Notes: generated by a model not told the origin, from the sequence alone. A DNA stretch of 64,000 nt from Balneolaceae bacterium (GCA_034521495.1 JAXHMK010000009.1:675001-739000); one strand, 5' to 3'. Positions 36,748 through 47,341 are shown, counted from the first letter of the stretch. Numbers and translations: made by a program.

Positions 36748-37193
36748 TCTTTATCTGTACGAATATATATGATTTGGTCTGCCGGCCCGGCATTCACAAA
36801 TCCAAGCTCACGCGCTTTTTGGTAGATTACTTTGGGACCGGTCAAACGTTCGTATGCAAGTCTTTTGTCCTGATATATTCGTAACGCCTTGTTGTACTCA
36901 GCTTCAAGCTGGTTGACCTCGGTCAACGTCTGCTGAGTATTGAAGACATGGCTGATGTAAAGAATCCCGCAGATTCCAATCACGAAAACTGCGAGAACAA
37001 TCTTCCAGGGGGTAAAAGCCGGAAGGTTTGATATTTTATTTTTTGGGTCTGTTTTAATACGTCTGCCAAAGGTGGGGGCAGAGCCGTCTGTATTAAATCC
37101 TTTTTTAAAGAAGTTCTTCTTCTTGTTTTTTGCCGGTTGTCCGCCGGAAATTCCTTTTCGCTTATTTTTTGAAGGAGTTAATACGTTCATCAA
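36744..37193 (-). CDS. ftsL: FtsL-like divisome protein
   Basis: 149 residues: a long basic, disordered cytoplasmic N-terminus (1-60), one membrane helix (about 63-82, WKIVLAVFVIGICGILYI) and a periplasmic coiled coil (about 90-120) ending in a short conserved tail (RELGFVNAGPADQIIYI). Its size, topology and place between rsmH and ftsI fit FtsL, which couples FtsQ/B to FtsW-FtsI. The sequence is poorly conserved, so the name rests mainly on context. Confidence 0.8.
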   Translation of the reverse strand: MMNVLTPSKNKRKGISGGQPAKNKKKNFFKKGFNTDGSAPTFGRRIKTDPKNKISNLPAFTPWKIVLAVFVIGICGILYISHVFNTQQTLTEVNQLEAEYNKALRIYQDKRLAYERLTGPKVIYQKARELGFVNAGPADQIIYIRTDKE

Positions 37194-38122
37194 TCCTCCT
37201 TCACTTTTTCGGCTACACGAAGTTTCGCACTTCTTGAAGCCGGGTTTTTTTCAATCTCTTCATCAGAGGGAGTAATAATCTGTTTTGTAATGACATTGAT
37301 CGGCTTTACGGGATTTCCAAAGAAATCTTTTTCAATCTTACCTTCAAAATTGCCGCTTCTAAAAAAGTTCTTCACAATTCTGTCTTCCAGCGAGTGGTAG
37401 GAGATCGCCACAATTCGTCCGCCGGATTTCAGGATCTCGAGAGACTCTTCAAGTCCTTGTTTCAAAACATCCAGTTCACGATTTACCTCAATCCGAATAG
37501 CCTGGAAAACCCTGGCCACCGTCTTGATGGTATGCCTTCCATAAATCACATTTTCGATAGATTCACGAAGTTCACCGGTTGTTTCGATGGGTCGTTTATC
37601 AATAATTTCTTTTGCAATCTGCCGGCTGAGGCGCTCTTCACCATAGTGATAGATGATATCCCGCAATTTTTTATAGTCGTACGTATTTACTACATCGTGG
37701 GCAGAAACGCCGCTAAGGTCACTCATTCGCATATCGAGCGGACCATCTTCCTGGAAACTAAACCCGCGTTCGGCTTCTTTGATCTGATGTGTGGAAACTC
37801 CTAAATCAAACAGAATGCCGGAAATTTTACCGTGATATTTGGGAGGGATTAAAGTAGTAAGATGCCCGAAATTACCGGAAATGGTTTCCAGTCGCGGGTC
37901 ATCTCCCAATCGTTGTTTGGTCGCTTCCAGCGCTTCGGGGTCTTGGTCGAGCCCTATAAGTTTAGCATCATCAGAAAGTGTTTCGAGAATTTTTTCACTG
38001 TGTCCACCTCCCCCGATGGTAGCATCTATATATATACCACTCTCATCCGTCACCAGGAACTCCACGGTGGGTTGCAGCAAAACGGGTGTATGGGGATGAT
38101 ATGTTGTCATATTAGTCTCCAC
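37190..38122 (-). CDS. rsmH: 16S rRNA (cytosine-1402-N4) methyltransferase
   Basis: 310-residue SAM-dependent methyltransferase (old name MraW). HTPVLLQPTVEFL opens the protein, DATIGGGGHSEKIL is the SAM-binding loop, and GILFDLGVSTHQI and RIVAISYHSLEDRIVKNFF are conserved catalytic regions. It modifies the ribosomal P site. It overlaps mraZ by 11 bp and ftsL by 4 bp. Confidence 0.96.
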   Translation of the reverse strand: METNMTTYHPHTPVLLQPTVEFLVTDESGIYIDATIGGGGHSEKILETLSDDAKLIGLDQDPEALEATKQRLGDDPRLETISGNFGHLTTLIPPKYHGKISGILFDLGVSTHQIKEAERGFSFQEDGPLDMRMSDLSGVSAHDVVNTYDYKKLRDIIYHYGEERLSRQIAKEIIDKRPIETTGELRESIENVIYGRHTIKTVARVFQAIRIEVNRELDVLKQGLEESLEILKSGGRIVAISYHSLEDRIVKNFFRSGNFEGKIEKDFFGNPVKPINVITKQIITPSDEEIEKNPASRSAKLRVAEKVKED

Positions 38123-38576
38123 TTTCTTCTTCGTCCCCCATTACTTCTTCAAAAAGGTCGGCATATGCTTCGTCATCAAGCATTGAGTCAATTTCATCGA
38201 GCTTCTCGGGCGACCATAATTCAATTCGTTCACCACTCCCGATAAAAATGGCTGTTCCGTCTATCTGAGACCACTCCTTCAAATGTTGCGGGAGAGAGAT
38301 GCGGTGTTGCTTGTCGAGGGTAACATCTTCGGCGTATCTCAGAATGTTTCTTTTCACTGTGCGGCCTTTACGGCTAAAGCTGTTGATTTTGTCGAGCTTG
38401 TCTTCAACCTCTTTCCATTCGTTTTGTGGGTATAAGTAAAGGCAGGGATCAACACCGCGGAGAAGTGTGTACCGGTCTTCAGCTTCGGGACTCACAGTTT
38501 TGCGTAGCTTGGCCGGGAAAGCAACACGGCCTTTGTTATCTACACTGTGTTCATATTGCCCTTTGAAGCTTGGCAC
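38112..38576 (-). CDS. mraZ: Transcriptional regulator MraZ
   Basis: 154 residues made of two SpoVT-AbrB-like repeats with DNKGRVAFPAKLR (about 14-26) and the DKQHRISLPQHLK counterpart (about 88-100). MraZ is a ring-forming DNA-binding protein that represses its own operon by binding repeated GTGGG boxes. It starts with GTG at 38576. Three such boxes spaced exactly 10 bp lie 68-92 bp upstream. First gene of the division cluster. Confidence 0.96.
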   Translation of the reverse strand: MPSFKGQYEHSVDNKGRVAFPAKLRKTVSPEAEDRYTLLRGVDPCLYLYPQNEWKEVEDKLDKINSFSRKGRTVKRNILRYAEDVTLDKQHRISLPQHLKEWSQIDGTAIFIGSGERIELWSPEKLDEIDSMLDDEAYADLFEEVMGDEEESGD

Positions 38577-38643
38577 GGGTTTTCTCTATTTTTTGATTGC
38601 TAAAACTTCTGGGAAGTAAGTATTTGATTTGATGCTAACTCAA

Positions 38644-38668
38644 CCCACTATCCCCCACTTCTCCCCAC
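38644..38668 (-). promoter_or_regulatory. MraZ operator: three GTGGG boxes at 10-bp spacing
   Basis: On the minus strand (mraZ coding direction) GTGGG occurs at 38668-38664, 38658-38654 and 38648-38644, each repeat beginning 10 bp after the last. This is the established layout of MraZ binding sites upstream of mraZ in other bacteria. A fourth position (38678-38674) is degenerate. It predicts autoregulation of the cluster. Confidence 0.85.
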
Positions 38669-38804
38669 AATGTACCCTATTGCCCCCTAATATGTCAAGA
38701 AAAAAGATTTTAATTTTTTAAAAGAGATGGAGACGGTTCAGGTAAAAAACTGCCTTTATTTTATCAGAAGCCACCTTTATGTATATGAAATGCGTTTTTA
38801 AATG

Positions 38805-38821
38805 AAAGTGGAAGAAAGTGG
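38805..38821 (+). promoter_or_regulatory. Possible second MraZ site (AAAGTGG pair)
   Basis: AAAGTGGAAGAAAGTGG: two AAAGTGG units 10 bp apart on the plus strand, about 230 bp upstream of mraZ. It matches the mollicute-type MraZ motif in form. It points away from mraZ, toward the small genes at 39 kb. With only two units it could be chance. Confidence 0.35.
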
Positions 38822-39104
38822 GAGTAAGTTATTAAATAAGTAACTCGGTGGTTTTGAGCATCATTCACAGCCGAATCATCTTTTACGTGTATGAAATTGT
38901 CCTCCATTTAGGTTCACTTTTCGTATGGAATAGAATAAAAATAAATACCGGAGCTGTTTTATTTTCCGGAAAGACATATTAAAAGAGGAGAATAATTGAG
39001 AGAACTCTGTCTATTTCTTCGCATATACATGGTAATAGCCACTGAGACTGTTCTTCAACAGGCAGTGGAAAATAAACTACTATCAACAAAACAGAGAGGT
39101 ATTT

Positions 39105-39401
39105 ATGAGAATATTAGTCATAATCACGGGATTTGTAATCAGTTTGTTGGCGTTCACTCCGCAGGAAGCCACAGCCCAGCGAAATTTAATGCAGGATGAA
39201 GAACCTATTGAATATTCGGTAGAGGTTAACCGAGGAGCCTATCGATCAATGGTTCAGAGAGTTGGAGACCGTGGAATTTCCGAACGTGAATTTGGTGAAT
39301 GGGTAGCAAAGAATAGTTCTCTTCGTAAAAGACCAGGAAGAATTAAAATTGTAAACCGGCAGATGATAACCGTTATCAACGAAAATGGACGGGTTGTTTG
39401 A
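39105..39401 (+). CDS. Small secreted protein of unknown function
   Basis: 98 residues with a clear signal peptide (cleavage after ATAQ, residue 25). The mature part is short and basic (RGAYRSMVQRVGDRGISEREFGEWVAKNSS in two parts: YRSMVQRVGDRG and FGEWVAKNSSL). No family recognised. The gene after it overlaps by 17 bp in another frame. Confidence 0.55.
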   Translation: MRILVIITGFVISLLAFTPQEATAQRNLMQDEEPIEYSVEVNRGAYRSMVQRVGDRGISEREFGEWVAKNSSLRKRPGRIKIVNRQMITVINENGRVV

Positions 39402-39693
39402 GCAATCTGAAAGAAGAGTACCCGGGGATCAGTTTGTACCCGGTGATCAATTTGTGCCCGGTGATCAATTTGTGCCTGGTGATCAATTTGTGCCCAGTGG
39501 TTTACGGAGCCAGTTTATTCAATCACAGAGTGAATTGCAGAGACATTGGTACAATTTAGCCGCAGGGCATTTATGGGAATCGGAGCCAAAAGGCGATGAA
39601 GGGTACGTTATATTTTTTACTGTTACACCAGATGCTGACAGCTTTGAACAGCCAGTAAAACCAGGTGGTGTTGCATTTGTTGTTTGGATCTGA
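39385..39693 (+). CDS. Hypothetical protein with VPGDQF tandem repeats
   Basis: 102 residues. Residues 12-37 are a tandem repeat of the six-residue unit VPGDQF (four full copies and a degenerate one), encoded by an 18-bp DNA repeat. After it comes a unique part (RHWYNLAAGHLWES...) ending PGGVAFVVWI. No signal peptide and no recognised family. It overlaps the preceding gene by 17 bp, so it may be coupled to it, or the two may be one gene broken by a frameshift. The repeat number would be expected to vary between strains. Confidence 0.45.
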   Translation: MDGLFEQSERRVPGDQFVPGDQFVPGDQFVPGDQFVPSGLRSQFIQSQSELQRHWYNLAAGHLWESEPKGDEGYVIFFTVTPDADSFEQPVKPGGVAFVVWI

Positions 39694-39798
39694 AAAAGCT
39701 ACAAGATCTCATTGTATTACAAAATATGACAGGTCAGGATAGTATTCGAAGAAGGTCGTAAAAGCGAACAGTACAAAACTTAGTTATCAATTCATCTT

Positions 39799-39832
39799 TA
39801 AAAAACCGGGATTAAAAAATTCCGGTTTTTCT
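39799..39832 (+). terminator. Terminator after the VPGDQF gene
   Basis: AAAAAACCGG, a 12-nt AT-rich loop, then CCGGTTTTTC: a stem with A and T runs about 105 bp after the stop, consistent with an intrinsic terminator that could act in either direction. Confidence 0.65.
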
Positions 39833-40138
39833 TTGAATTAGCTGGTGAGGACAATAAAACAGACACCGACTGGCGCAAGTGTTAAGCGAAGCGTCACTTG
39901 TGCCCCTTTCCTTTTGTAAAAAACATGGGCAGAAGTGACATCCTTGACTTACGGATGGTAGAATCATTCTTCCTGGAAGACAAACCCTGCATTATTTCAA
40001 TGTATGCTTTCAAATACCGGATTTAACACTTGTGCCAGGTGGGTCTTAAATTTAAATGAACGACTTTAATGCAATCTTTCGCATGTATATGTAGAGACAA
40101 ATTGTAAATAGGAATATGAACATTCAACCATTCTAAAA
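39833..40138. repeat. Intergenic region with a family D-like repeat
   Basis: Contains a GCGCAAGTGTTAAGCGAAGC hairpin unit at 39869-39955 that matches 14842-14925 over about 85 bp. The remainder, before the small secreted-protein gene, is unique and AT-rich. Confidence 0.6.
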
Positions 40139-40564
40139 ATGAAAAATCTCACTTCAATTTTACTGTTGATCTTTTTTACTACAATATTGTTTTCAGAGGT
40201 GCATGCCCAGGAGAGGGTGAAGTCTGAGAAATATGTCATGCAAACGGATCAGCTGATCCGGCAAGTAAAGAATATTCAAACTTATCTTAGCAGAGAAACT
40301 AAATTTAAAAAAGCTTTTCCAGATGCAAGTAAAAAAATTGAAGAACATAGTTTCGCAAGAACCAGCTATTTTTTAAAAGCAAAGAAAGCGTTTCAAAATG
40401 ATGAGATGGAAGTTGCAGTGAAATCACTCCGGTCAGCCCGGGAGATTATTAAGGGTGATGTCGGCCTGCTGAGGGAAGTTAGGGATCGGGAGGTAACATC
40501 AGAGATCCTGAGGCTTGAAAGAGAGTTGGGCAGAAGTGTTGACAGTATGCTTCGGGATTTTTGA
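40139..40564 (+). CDS. Small secreted helical protein of unknown function
   Basis: 141 residues with a signal peptide (cleavage after VHAQ, residue 24). The mature protein is strongly charged and predicted mostly helical (QTDQLIRQVKNIQTYLSRE, KKAFQNDEMEVAVKSLRSA), possibly a helical bundle or coiled coil in the periplasm. It resembles no family I recognise. Stands alone between repeat regions. Confidence 0.6.
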   Translation: MKNLTSILLLIFFTTILFSEVHAQERVKSEKYVMQTDQLIRQVKNIQTYLSRETKFKKAFPDASKKIEEHSFARTSYFLKAKKAFQNDEMEVAVKSLRSAREIIKGDVGLLREVRDREVTSEILRLERELGRSVDSMLRDF

Positions 40565-41149
40565 TATATTAATGCATAGCTGTCCAAGACATTTAAAGAA
40601 TGAGAAGAAATCTGTCTTTTATATCTCTGAAAGAAGGTATTTATAAGATAACAAAACCAAACCCCTTAATTGAGGTTTTCTAACAGCTAATCATATTGAT
40701 CAGCATTGTATCTGTTTGGCGATCTGTAAATAAAAATCGAACCACTGGTAAAACCGGTGTGTCACCCTCACCCCTTCGCCCCTCTCCCGCGGGAGAGGGG
40801 TTGGGGGAGAGGGCGAAACGATGAATGGTCTTGAACCGAGCGTCTTTTCGCACTAAATAAGTACTGCGCATTCGCTGATCAGTGAGAAACGTTTTGGACA
40901 GCCTCTCAGTGTGTGCTGACAGGTTTCGACCGACATTGCATCATCGACATGACAATAGGATATATATGAACTTTAATGAACAATAAAACAAATAGAACAA
41001 ACAAAATATCAAATAGAATGAAACATCTATTAACCCGACGGGTAAATACCTATAATTACTCAGCAGCATATTCGATACTCAGTGCTTTGAATATTTAATG
41101 CGTTGGGGCGTTTGGGCTAACATTCTCATATACAAGCGTAGATTTTCGG
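40565..41149. repeat. Intergenic region with the GC-rich CCGCGGGAGAGGGG repeat
   Basis: 40765-40855 repeats the GC-rich unit seen at 19380-19470, including CGAAACGATGAATGGTCT. No gene seen in the rest. The last 100 bp adjoin the dead transposase and may contain its 3' end. Confidence 0.6.
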
Positions 41150-42060
41150 TTAACGTAGACTGGTCTTTGGAGCAAACTGAGCATCCCCTTGTTTGAGGTC
41201 ACAGCGCGATGTCCTGGATTTTTTTCCGGGGAGTCCAGGCAAAAAGAACGGGCAATTTGGTCTTAGTGCTCCTGCACCCATTACGGTGACCGGGCGACTG
41301 TGATGAACCCGCAGATTATCGGCAATCACATCGTTTCCTGGAGTTGGTTTGGTACCGTGCTGCCGCAGAAATTCGATAAACCACTCTGAATTCATCGTAT
41401 CTGGATCGGTAGTGAATTGAACTTGCCCTGATTGGTGGTAGAGATCATGTAACCGACAATCGTTGGCCATGCTCTTTCGGACCGGTGTTTGACCTTGGGG
41501 CATATGAGCGCCCATGCTGGCAGCTATTTTCGCGCCCGTTTCATCAGGCCCGGTGGATCTCGGCATCCTCCCGCTGAGCTTGCTTTTGATAGCAGGGTAG
41601 GTGTTCTGCCAACCGCTGTTTAACTTCGGCCGGGCGTTGCTCATAGGCTGGTTTGGCCGGCTTTTGGGGAGTAAATCCCATTTCTTCAATAATCGCCATC
41701 GTGTTAATCGCCAGCGAAACGTCGAACCACTTTACCGACTCCTGAACGGCTTTACGGTCCAGTAAAGCGTCATCCAGCTTAAGCTGATGGGGCATCGTAT
41801 TCGATCAGCATCTTCTGAATAGCTTTTTCCTGAGAAGCACTTAGTAGTTCGCTTCAGAGGGGGCGCCTGGCTTTCGGTCAACCAGGCAGTTCCCCGGGCA
41901 GTGTAACTCCACCAGTTGTGGGCGTATTTGTTGACACCAAGCAGTTGGGCTACGTCGCCTTTTTTGATCCCCTGTTTGGTGGTGCGGAATCCCGCGTGCG
42001 TAAAACCGTGGCACTGGCTGGCGTTTAAATCTTGTTTTTTCCATACCCGAAAATATCTAC
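41150..42060 (-). pseudogene. Decayed IS630-family transposase
   Basis: Fragments of one transposase in several frames. An N-terminal helix-turn-helix (GIKKGDVAQLLGVNKYAHNW at about 41990-41930) is followed by the linker MGFTPQKPAKPAYEQRP and CYQKQAQREDAEIH (41544-41795 frame), then DETGAKIAASMGAHMPQGQTP (in the overlapping 41150-41689 frame, written here as DETGAKIAASMGA and HMPQGQTPV). Next come GNDVIADNLRVHHSR and a short end. These are the order and motifs of IS630-type DDE enzymes. At least three frameshifts make it non-functional. Terminal repeats were not found. Confidence 0.7.
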
Positions 42061-42079
42061 CACTTTCCCCATCATAATT

Positions 42080-42717
42080 ATGAATATTTATCGCCGGGTT
42101 AATACGATTACCTTTAACAATCCGTTTTTACTCTTCTGTTTTCGCTATTTGGAATTGCGTGCCAGGACCGCAGTTTTGGAATAAAGGGAGGAGCGGCTGC
42201 ATATCAAATAACCAATGATGTTGGAAGCTCCTCATCAACATCAGATCGGAAAATTGGATTTGAAGCTGGTATCTTTGGTGAATTTCCTATCAACCGGTTG
42301 CTTTCAATACAACCGGAAGCCGTTTTTGTTCAAAAAGGAGGTGAGGAAACCAGCGAGCAATTTGGGAACTCATCCATAACTCTTAATTATGTTGATGTAC
42401 CTCTTTTACTTAAAATAAATGCACCGGTAGATGGTATGCTTCAACCCTATATTTTTGGCGGACCGTATGCCGGATATCTGATTGAAGCCACTTCAGAGAC
42501 TGAAAGCGAAAGCATGGAATTGACAGAATTTCTAAATGAATTTCATTACGGTTTAAAGGTAGGCCTCGGCATAAATATTGGATCTTTTTTAATCGATGCA
42601 CGATACGATATGGGATTAGCCAATATTTATAAAGAAGATGAAGAACTTGAGGGAATTGACAGCAATTTCGAAATTACAACAGCGGGTTTTATACTCAGTG
42701 TAGGTCTCAGATTTTAG
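42080..42717 (+). pseudogene. Small outer-membrane beta-barrel (PorT-like), frameshifted in the signal region
   Basis: The body from about 42170 reads FGIKGGAAAYQITNDVG, IGFEAGIFGEFPINRLLSIQ, QPYIFGGPYAGYLIE, ends GFILSVGLRF, and matches the 'outer membrane protein beta-barrel' group common in Bacteroidota. An upstream ATG at 42080 (MNIYRRVNTITF) leads into a hydrophobic signal-like stretch (SVFTLLFSLFGIAC) only after a one-base frame change near 42115. With an uninterrupted start it would be about 212 residues. Alternatively, translation begins at an internal start, leaving it without a signal. Confidence 0.65.
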
Positions 42718-42780
42718 CAACCATTTCTTGATATCAAGGCGAGAAGAGCCTCTGTTGAGTAAGTTGAACAGGAGGTTTTT

Positions 42781-43860
42781 TTATGCTATCGAAAGAATAT
42801 CAGCTAAAATTCCGGCAGCCGTCACTTCCTTTCCTGCACCGGGTCCCTGAATAACCAAGGGCTGATCGTAATATCGTTTCGTCTTTATCTGAACCAGGTT
42901 ATTGGTATCCGTAAGTTGCCCCAGTGTGGATGATTTTGGTACTTCACTGATTCCCACCTTTATATTTCCATTCCGTAACTTGCCAGTGTATCGAAGTGTA
43001 TTTCCAGCCTGCTCAGCTTTGGAGACTCGTTCACTCCAGTCTTTATCAAACTTGTAAAGTTCCTCGAGAAATGTCGTGGCATCAACATCTTTTAAGGGAT
43101 CGGACAACAAGTACATTCAACTTCCAGTTCATCCCGCTCAAGTTTGTAGCCGCAGATTCTTGCCAGATTAAAAATTTTCGGCAACGTCTTCGCCTGAAAG
43201 ATCATCCCGCGGATCAGGTTCGGCATAACCAAGGCTTCGTGCTTTAATCACAGATTCACTAAAACTGTTTCCTTTGTCCAGTTCAGAAAACAGGTAGGTC
43301 ATGGTTCCGGAAACAACCCCGCTTATTTCAATGATTTCATCCCCGGTTTGAATCAGGCTTTTAATTGGATTTACGATCGGTAAACCTGCTCCAACATTGG
43401 TTTCATATAAAAATTGAACATTTTTCTCTGAAGCAAGAGCGTGCAAAGATTCAAAATCCTCCTGACTTTGAGTGTTAGCCAGTTTGCTGGGTGTAACTAC
43501 GTGGATATTCTCCTTTAACAATTTTGGATAGATCTTTGTGGTTTCCAGGCTGCCGGTTGCATCAACAAAAATAACAGAGCCTTTAGTGTAAGATGTTAAT
43601 TTACTGGTGATCGATTTCCAATCCTTTTTGGGGGCTTTTAGCAGTTTTTTTAGTGTGTATTCGGTTTGAGAATGATCGTACCAAAGCATATGCTTTCGGT
43701 TACAAACACCGAGTACACGGAGTGATTTATGAGAACCGTTTTTAGAAATTTGTTTCAATAGCGTGCTGCCAACCGCACCAACGCCGGCTATAAAAATTTT
43801 CTTCACCTGTTTGGCTTGATCGGGGTTCGCTTGTTTATATGCTTTCAATTGTGATGACAT
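42781..43860 (-). pseudogene. hom: Homoserine dehydrogenase, frameshifted
   Basis: Reduces aspartate semialdehyde to homoserine, precursor of methionine and threonine. The N-terminal part (from 43860) has the NAD-binding GVGAVGS and the catalytic region FLYETNVGAGLPIVNPIKSL, ending SLGYAEPDPRDDLSGEDVA. At 43168 the frame changes to KIFNLARICGYKLERDELEVE, and again near 43125 into LKDVDATTFLEELYKFD and the final GPGAGKEVTAAGILADIL. Joined, it is about 360 residues, similar to the dehydrogenase half of ThrA; no aspartokinase part is present. Last gene of the methionine operon, 5 bp after metX. Confidence 0.8.
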
Positions 43861-43865
43861 AATTT

Positions 43866-44914
43866 TTAATAACTCAGGGTCTGTTTCTCTTTTACAAAGG
43901 GTTTGATAATCTCATTGATCTGTTCAAATTCAATCAGGAATGCATCATGACCATACGACGATTTAATTTCTTTATATTCTGCGTTTTTCAATAATTCCGC
44001 TAACTCTTTTTGTTCATGAACCGGGTAGAGATGATCAGTATTGATACCAATTACTTTTACAGGTTTTTGAATTTGCCCAAGCACCTCTTTAAAAGATCCG
44101 CGATTGCGGGATACATCGTGCGAATCCATCGCTTCTGTTAAAATGATGTACGAGTGCGCATCAAACCTGCCGGCCAGTTTTTCGCCCTGGTAATCCAGGT
44201 ACGACTCCACCTGGAACTGGGAGGTGTTCCCCTGGAAGTTTCCGCCCGAATTTTCTGTCATAATCTGAAGGAGCCCGATAGGTGATCATTGCCATCATTC
44301 GTGCGGTTGCAAGGCCTTTTTTGGGACCTTCGCCTCTATTATAATGACCGTTTTTCCAATTGGGATCGGCATAAATAACCCGCCGCTGGGCATGACTAAT
44401 TCCAATTGCCCAGGGGCTATGCGATTTCCCCATGGCAATAAGTGCGGCAGATTGAATCCGCTCATCCATAATCACGAATTCCAATGCCTGCATACCGCCG
44501 AGTGAGCCGCCAAGTACCAGCTCAATGCCGGTAATTCCAAGCTGATCTAAAAACTGCTGTTGAAACCGAACCATATCGCGGACGGTAATTTTCGGGAATG
44601 AATTTCTGTACGGATCACCGGTTTTTGGATGAACAGACCAAGGTCCAACCGATCCGTATGGGCTGCCGGGCACATTAATGCAGATGATAAAATTCTTTTC
44701 GGGATCGCAAACTTTCCCTTTACCAAAGATTCCGGGAAACCATTCATCAGCTGCTGCGTGGCCGGTCAGGGCGTGGCAGATCAATATCACATTGTTCTTC
44801 TCTTTATTCAGAGAACCCCATGTTTTATAGGCCACATCCGGGTTCATCAAACCGAAACCCGGACTCTGTGATAAATGCCTTTTTTAATTTTTCTATGGTT
44901 ATTCCTTCGTTCAT
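43866..44914 (-). pseudogene. metX: Homoserine O-acetyltransferase (MetX), frameshifted twice
   Basis: Activates homoserine for direct sulfhydrylation by the MetY product. The ATG at 44914 (MNEGITIEKLKKAFITESGF) is followed by one extra base near 44860. The main part then has NVILICHALTGHAA, the nucleophile motif GGSLGGMQALEF and AIGISHAQRR. A second frame change at about 44245 (one extra G in GGG) leads to the C-terminal part with FDAHSYIILTEAMDSHD, the INTDHLYP aspartate region and the SSYGHDAFL histidine. All catalytic residues exist across the frames. Homopolymer indels may be sequencing errors. Confidence 0.85.
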
Positions 44915-44968
44915 TTCCTTTTCATTCTTAAATATTCCCACCGGCTTAAAACCGGCAGGAACTTACAC

Positions 44969-45511
44969 TCAAAACTTCTTGAAATCTACCTGGCCATCAA
45001 TTTTTACAGGATTACTTATGATATCATGAACCGGGCATCGATCTACCGAAAGCTTTTCAAGAGCTTTAAGTTTTTCTGTATCTGTTTCATTCGTTTCAAT
45101 TGTTGTTTTATAGGAGACAGATTTAAAACCGGCACGTTCTTCCGAAAGATTCAGGAAACCATGCAGGTCCAGATCACCGTCCACTTCAACATGTACCGCT
45201 TTTATATCGATATCTAATACTGTGGCATAGGCCTTAATTACAATTTCCTGGCAAGCTGCAAATGCACCTAAAACATATTCTACCGGGTTCGGTCCTTCAT
45301 TTGTCCCGCCAAATTCAGCTGGTTCGTCTGAAATAAATTCAAAGTTCCTGATTTTTATGTTCGACAAAAATCCGTTTTCAAGTGTGGAGTTTGCTTTAAA
45401 TGTGGCATCTGCCTGTCCGGGATTTTCCTGGATTCCCTGGATTAGATTCAAAAGTGAATCTTTCAGTTTATCGTTGTTAACATTATTAATTACTGTTTCT
45501 GCTGTACTCAT
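44969..45511 (-). CDS. OsmC family protein
   Basis: 180 residues with the two conserved cysteines of the OsmC/Ohr fold, C87 (AFAACQEIVIKAYA) and C159 (SVDRCPVHDII). Family members reduce peroxides or handle reactive sulfur species. It lies between metY and metX in the methionine operon and is the only intact member. That position suggests a role linked to sulfide or persulfide, but this is inference. The 121-bp gap to metY contains a strong hairpin. Confidence 0.85.
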   Translation of the reverse strand: MSTAETVINNVNNDKLKDSLLNLIQGIQENPGQADATFKANSTLENGFLSNIKIRNFEFISDEPAEFGGTNEGPNPVEYVLGAFAACQEIVIKAYATVLDIDIKAVHVEVDGDLDLHGFLNLSEERAGFKSVSYKTTIETNETDTEKLKALEKLSVDRCPVHDIISNPVKIDGQVDFKKF

Positions 45512-45581
45512 TACTTTGTATTTTAATATTACTCTAAAGTGTATGCCGGATCCCTAAAAAGGATACAGCATACTGTTAATT

Positions 45582-45622
45582 AGCAGCAGGACTCCCGCCC
45601 GGAGTCCTGCTTTTTTTATTTA
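45582..45622 (+). terminator. Strong hairpin with T-run, plus-strand orientation
   Basis: AGCAGGACTCC, CGCC loop, GGAGTCCTGCT followed by TTTTTTT on the plus strand, between the minus-strand genes metY and osmC. In the operon direction the T-run precedes the hairpin, so it would terminate only antisense transcripts. In the operon mRNA it may work as a stabilising or processing hairpin. Confidence 0.65.
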
Positions 45623-45631
45623 AGTTGTTGT

Positions 45632-46967
<1,336 letters not shown>

Positions 46968-46989
46968 TTAATGTTAATTGAAGGTCTGT

Positions 46990-47130
46990 ATTTAGTCCCC
47001 CTTTGAAGGGGTAAGATCAGCTGCAAGTATTTGTAGCTGATCGAGGGGGATGACTTTGTCAATCGCGAACATCCCTCTGAGTTTCTCAAGAACAATTGAG
47101 AAACTCTGTCTCCCTTCAAAGGGAGATGTT
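46990..47130. repeat. Long imperfect inverted repeat between riboswitch terminator and metY
   Basis: CCCCCTTTGAAGGGG near 46998 and CCCTTCAAAGGGAG near 47111, with GATCAGCTGCAAG..TTGTAGCTGATC and GAGTTTCTCAAG..TTGAGAAACTC inside. The CCCTTTGAAGGG core is the same sequence into which the element at 63314 has inserted. It is a dispersed repeat within the metY leader. Confidence 0.6.
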
Positions 47131-47137
47131 CATCAAA

Positions 47138-47196
47138 CAAAAAAAGCCTCTTCCGAATATCCGTCCCTTTGGGAAAGATGTTCAGAAGAGGCTTTT
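47138..47196 (-). terminator. Expression-platform terminator of the SAM-I riboswitch
   Basis: On the minus strand AAAAGCCTCTTC and GAAGAGGCTTTTTTT form a 12-bp stem ending in a U-run. The loop carries ATCTTTCCC (47179-47171), an exact complement of GGGAAAGAT (47230-47222) at the 3' edge of the aptamer. The two pairings exclude each other: antitermination without SAM, termination with SAM. Confidence 0.88.
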
Positions 47197-47217
47197 ACTT
47201 ACTATATGCCTTATCGT

Positions 47218-47341
47218 CTTATCTTTCCCAAACTCGATGCAAGATCGAATTGGGCAGGATTTAGCACCTGACTTTCGATAGAAACTATCGAAACGGTTGC
47301 TAAGGTTTCTCAGGGCCTGTCCCTCCACCTTTCTGGATAAG
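47218..47341 (-). ncRNA. SAM-I riboswitch (S-box aptamer)
   Basis: The minus strand reads CTTATCCAGAAAGGTGGAGG, then GACAGGCCCTGAGAAACCTT, AGCAACC, a hairpin (TTTCGATAG/CTATCGAAA), then GTCAGGTGCTAAATCCTGCC and GATAAG, which closes P1 with the initial CTTATC. These are the conserved blocks of the S-box/SAM-I class. It lies upstream of metY and is followed by a terminator with alternative pairing to the P1 region, so high SAM should shut off the metY-osmC-metX-hom operon. Confidence 0.92.

Noticed and set aside
45582-45622. Terminator ending metY transcription
   Set aside because: The T-run is on the plus-strand side only; in the operon direction there is no U-run after the hairpin, so it is not a normal terminator for metY.
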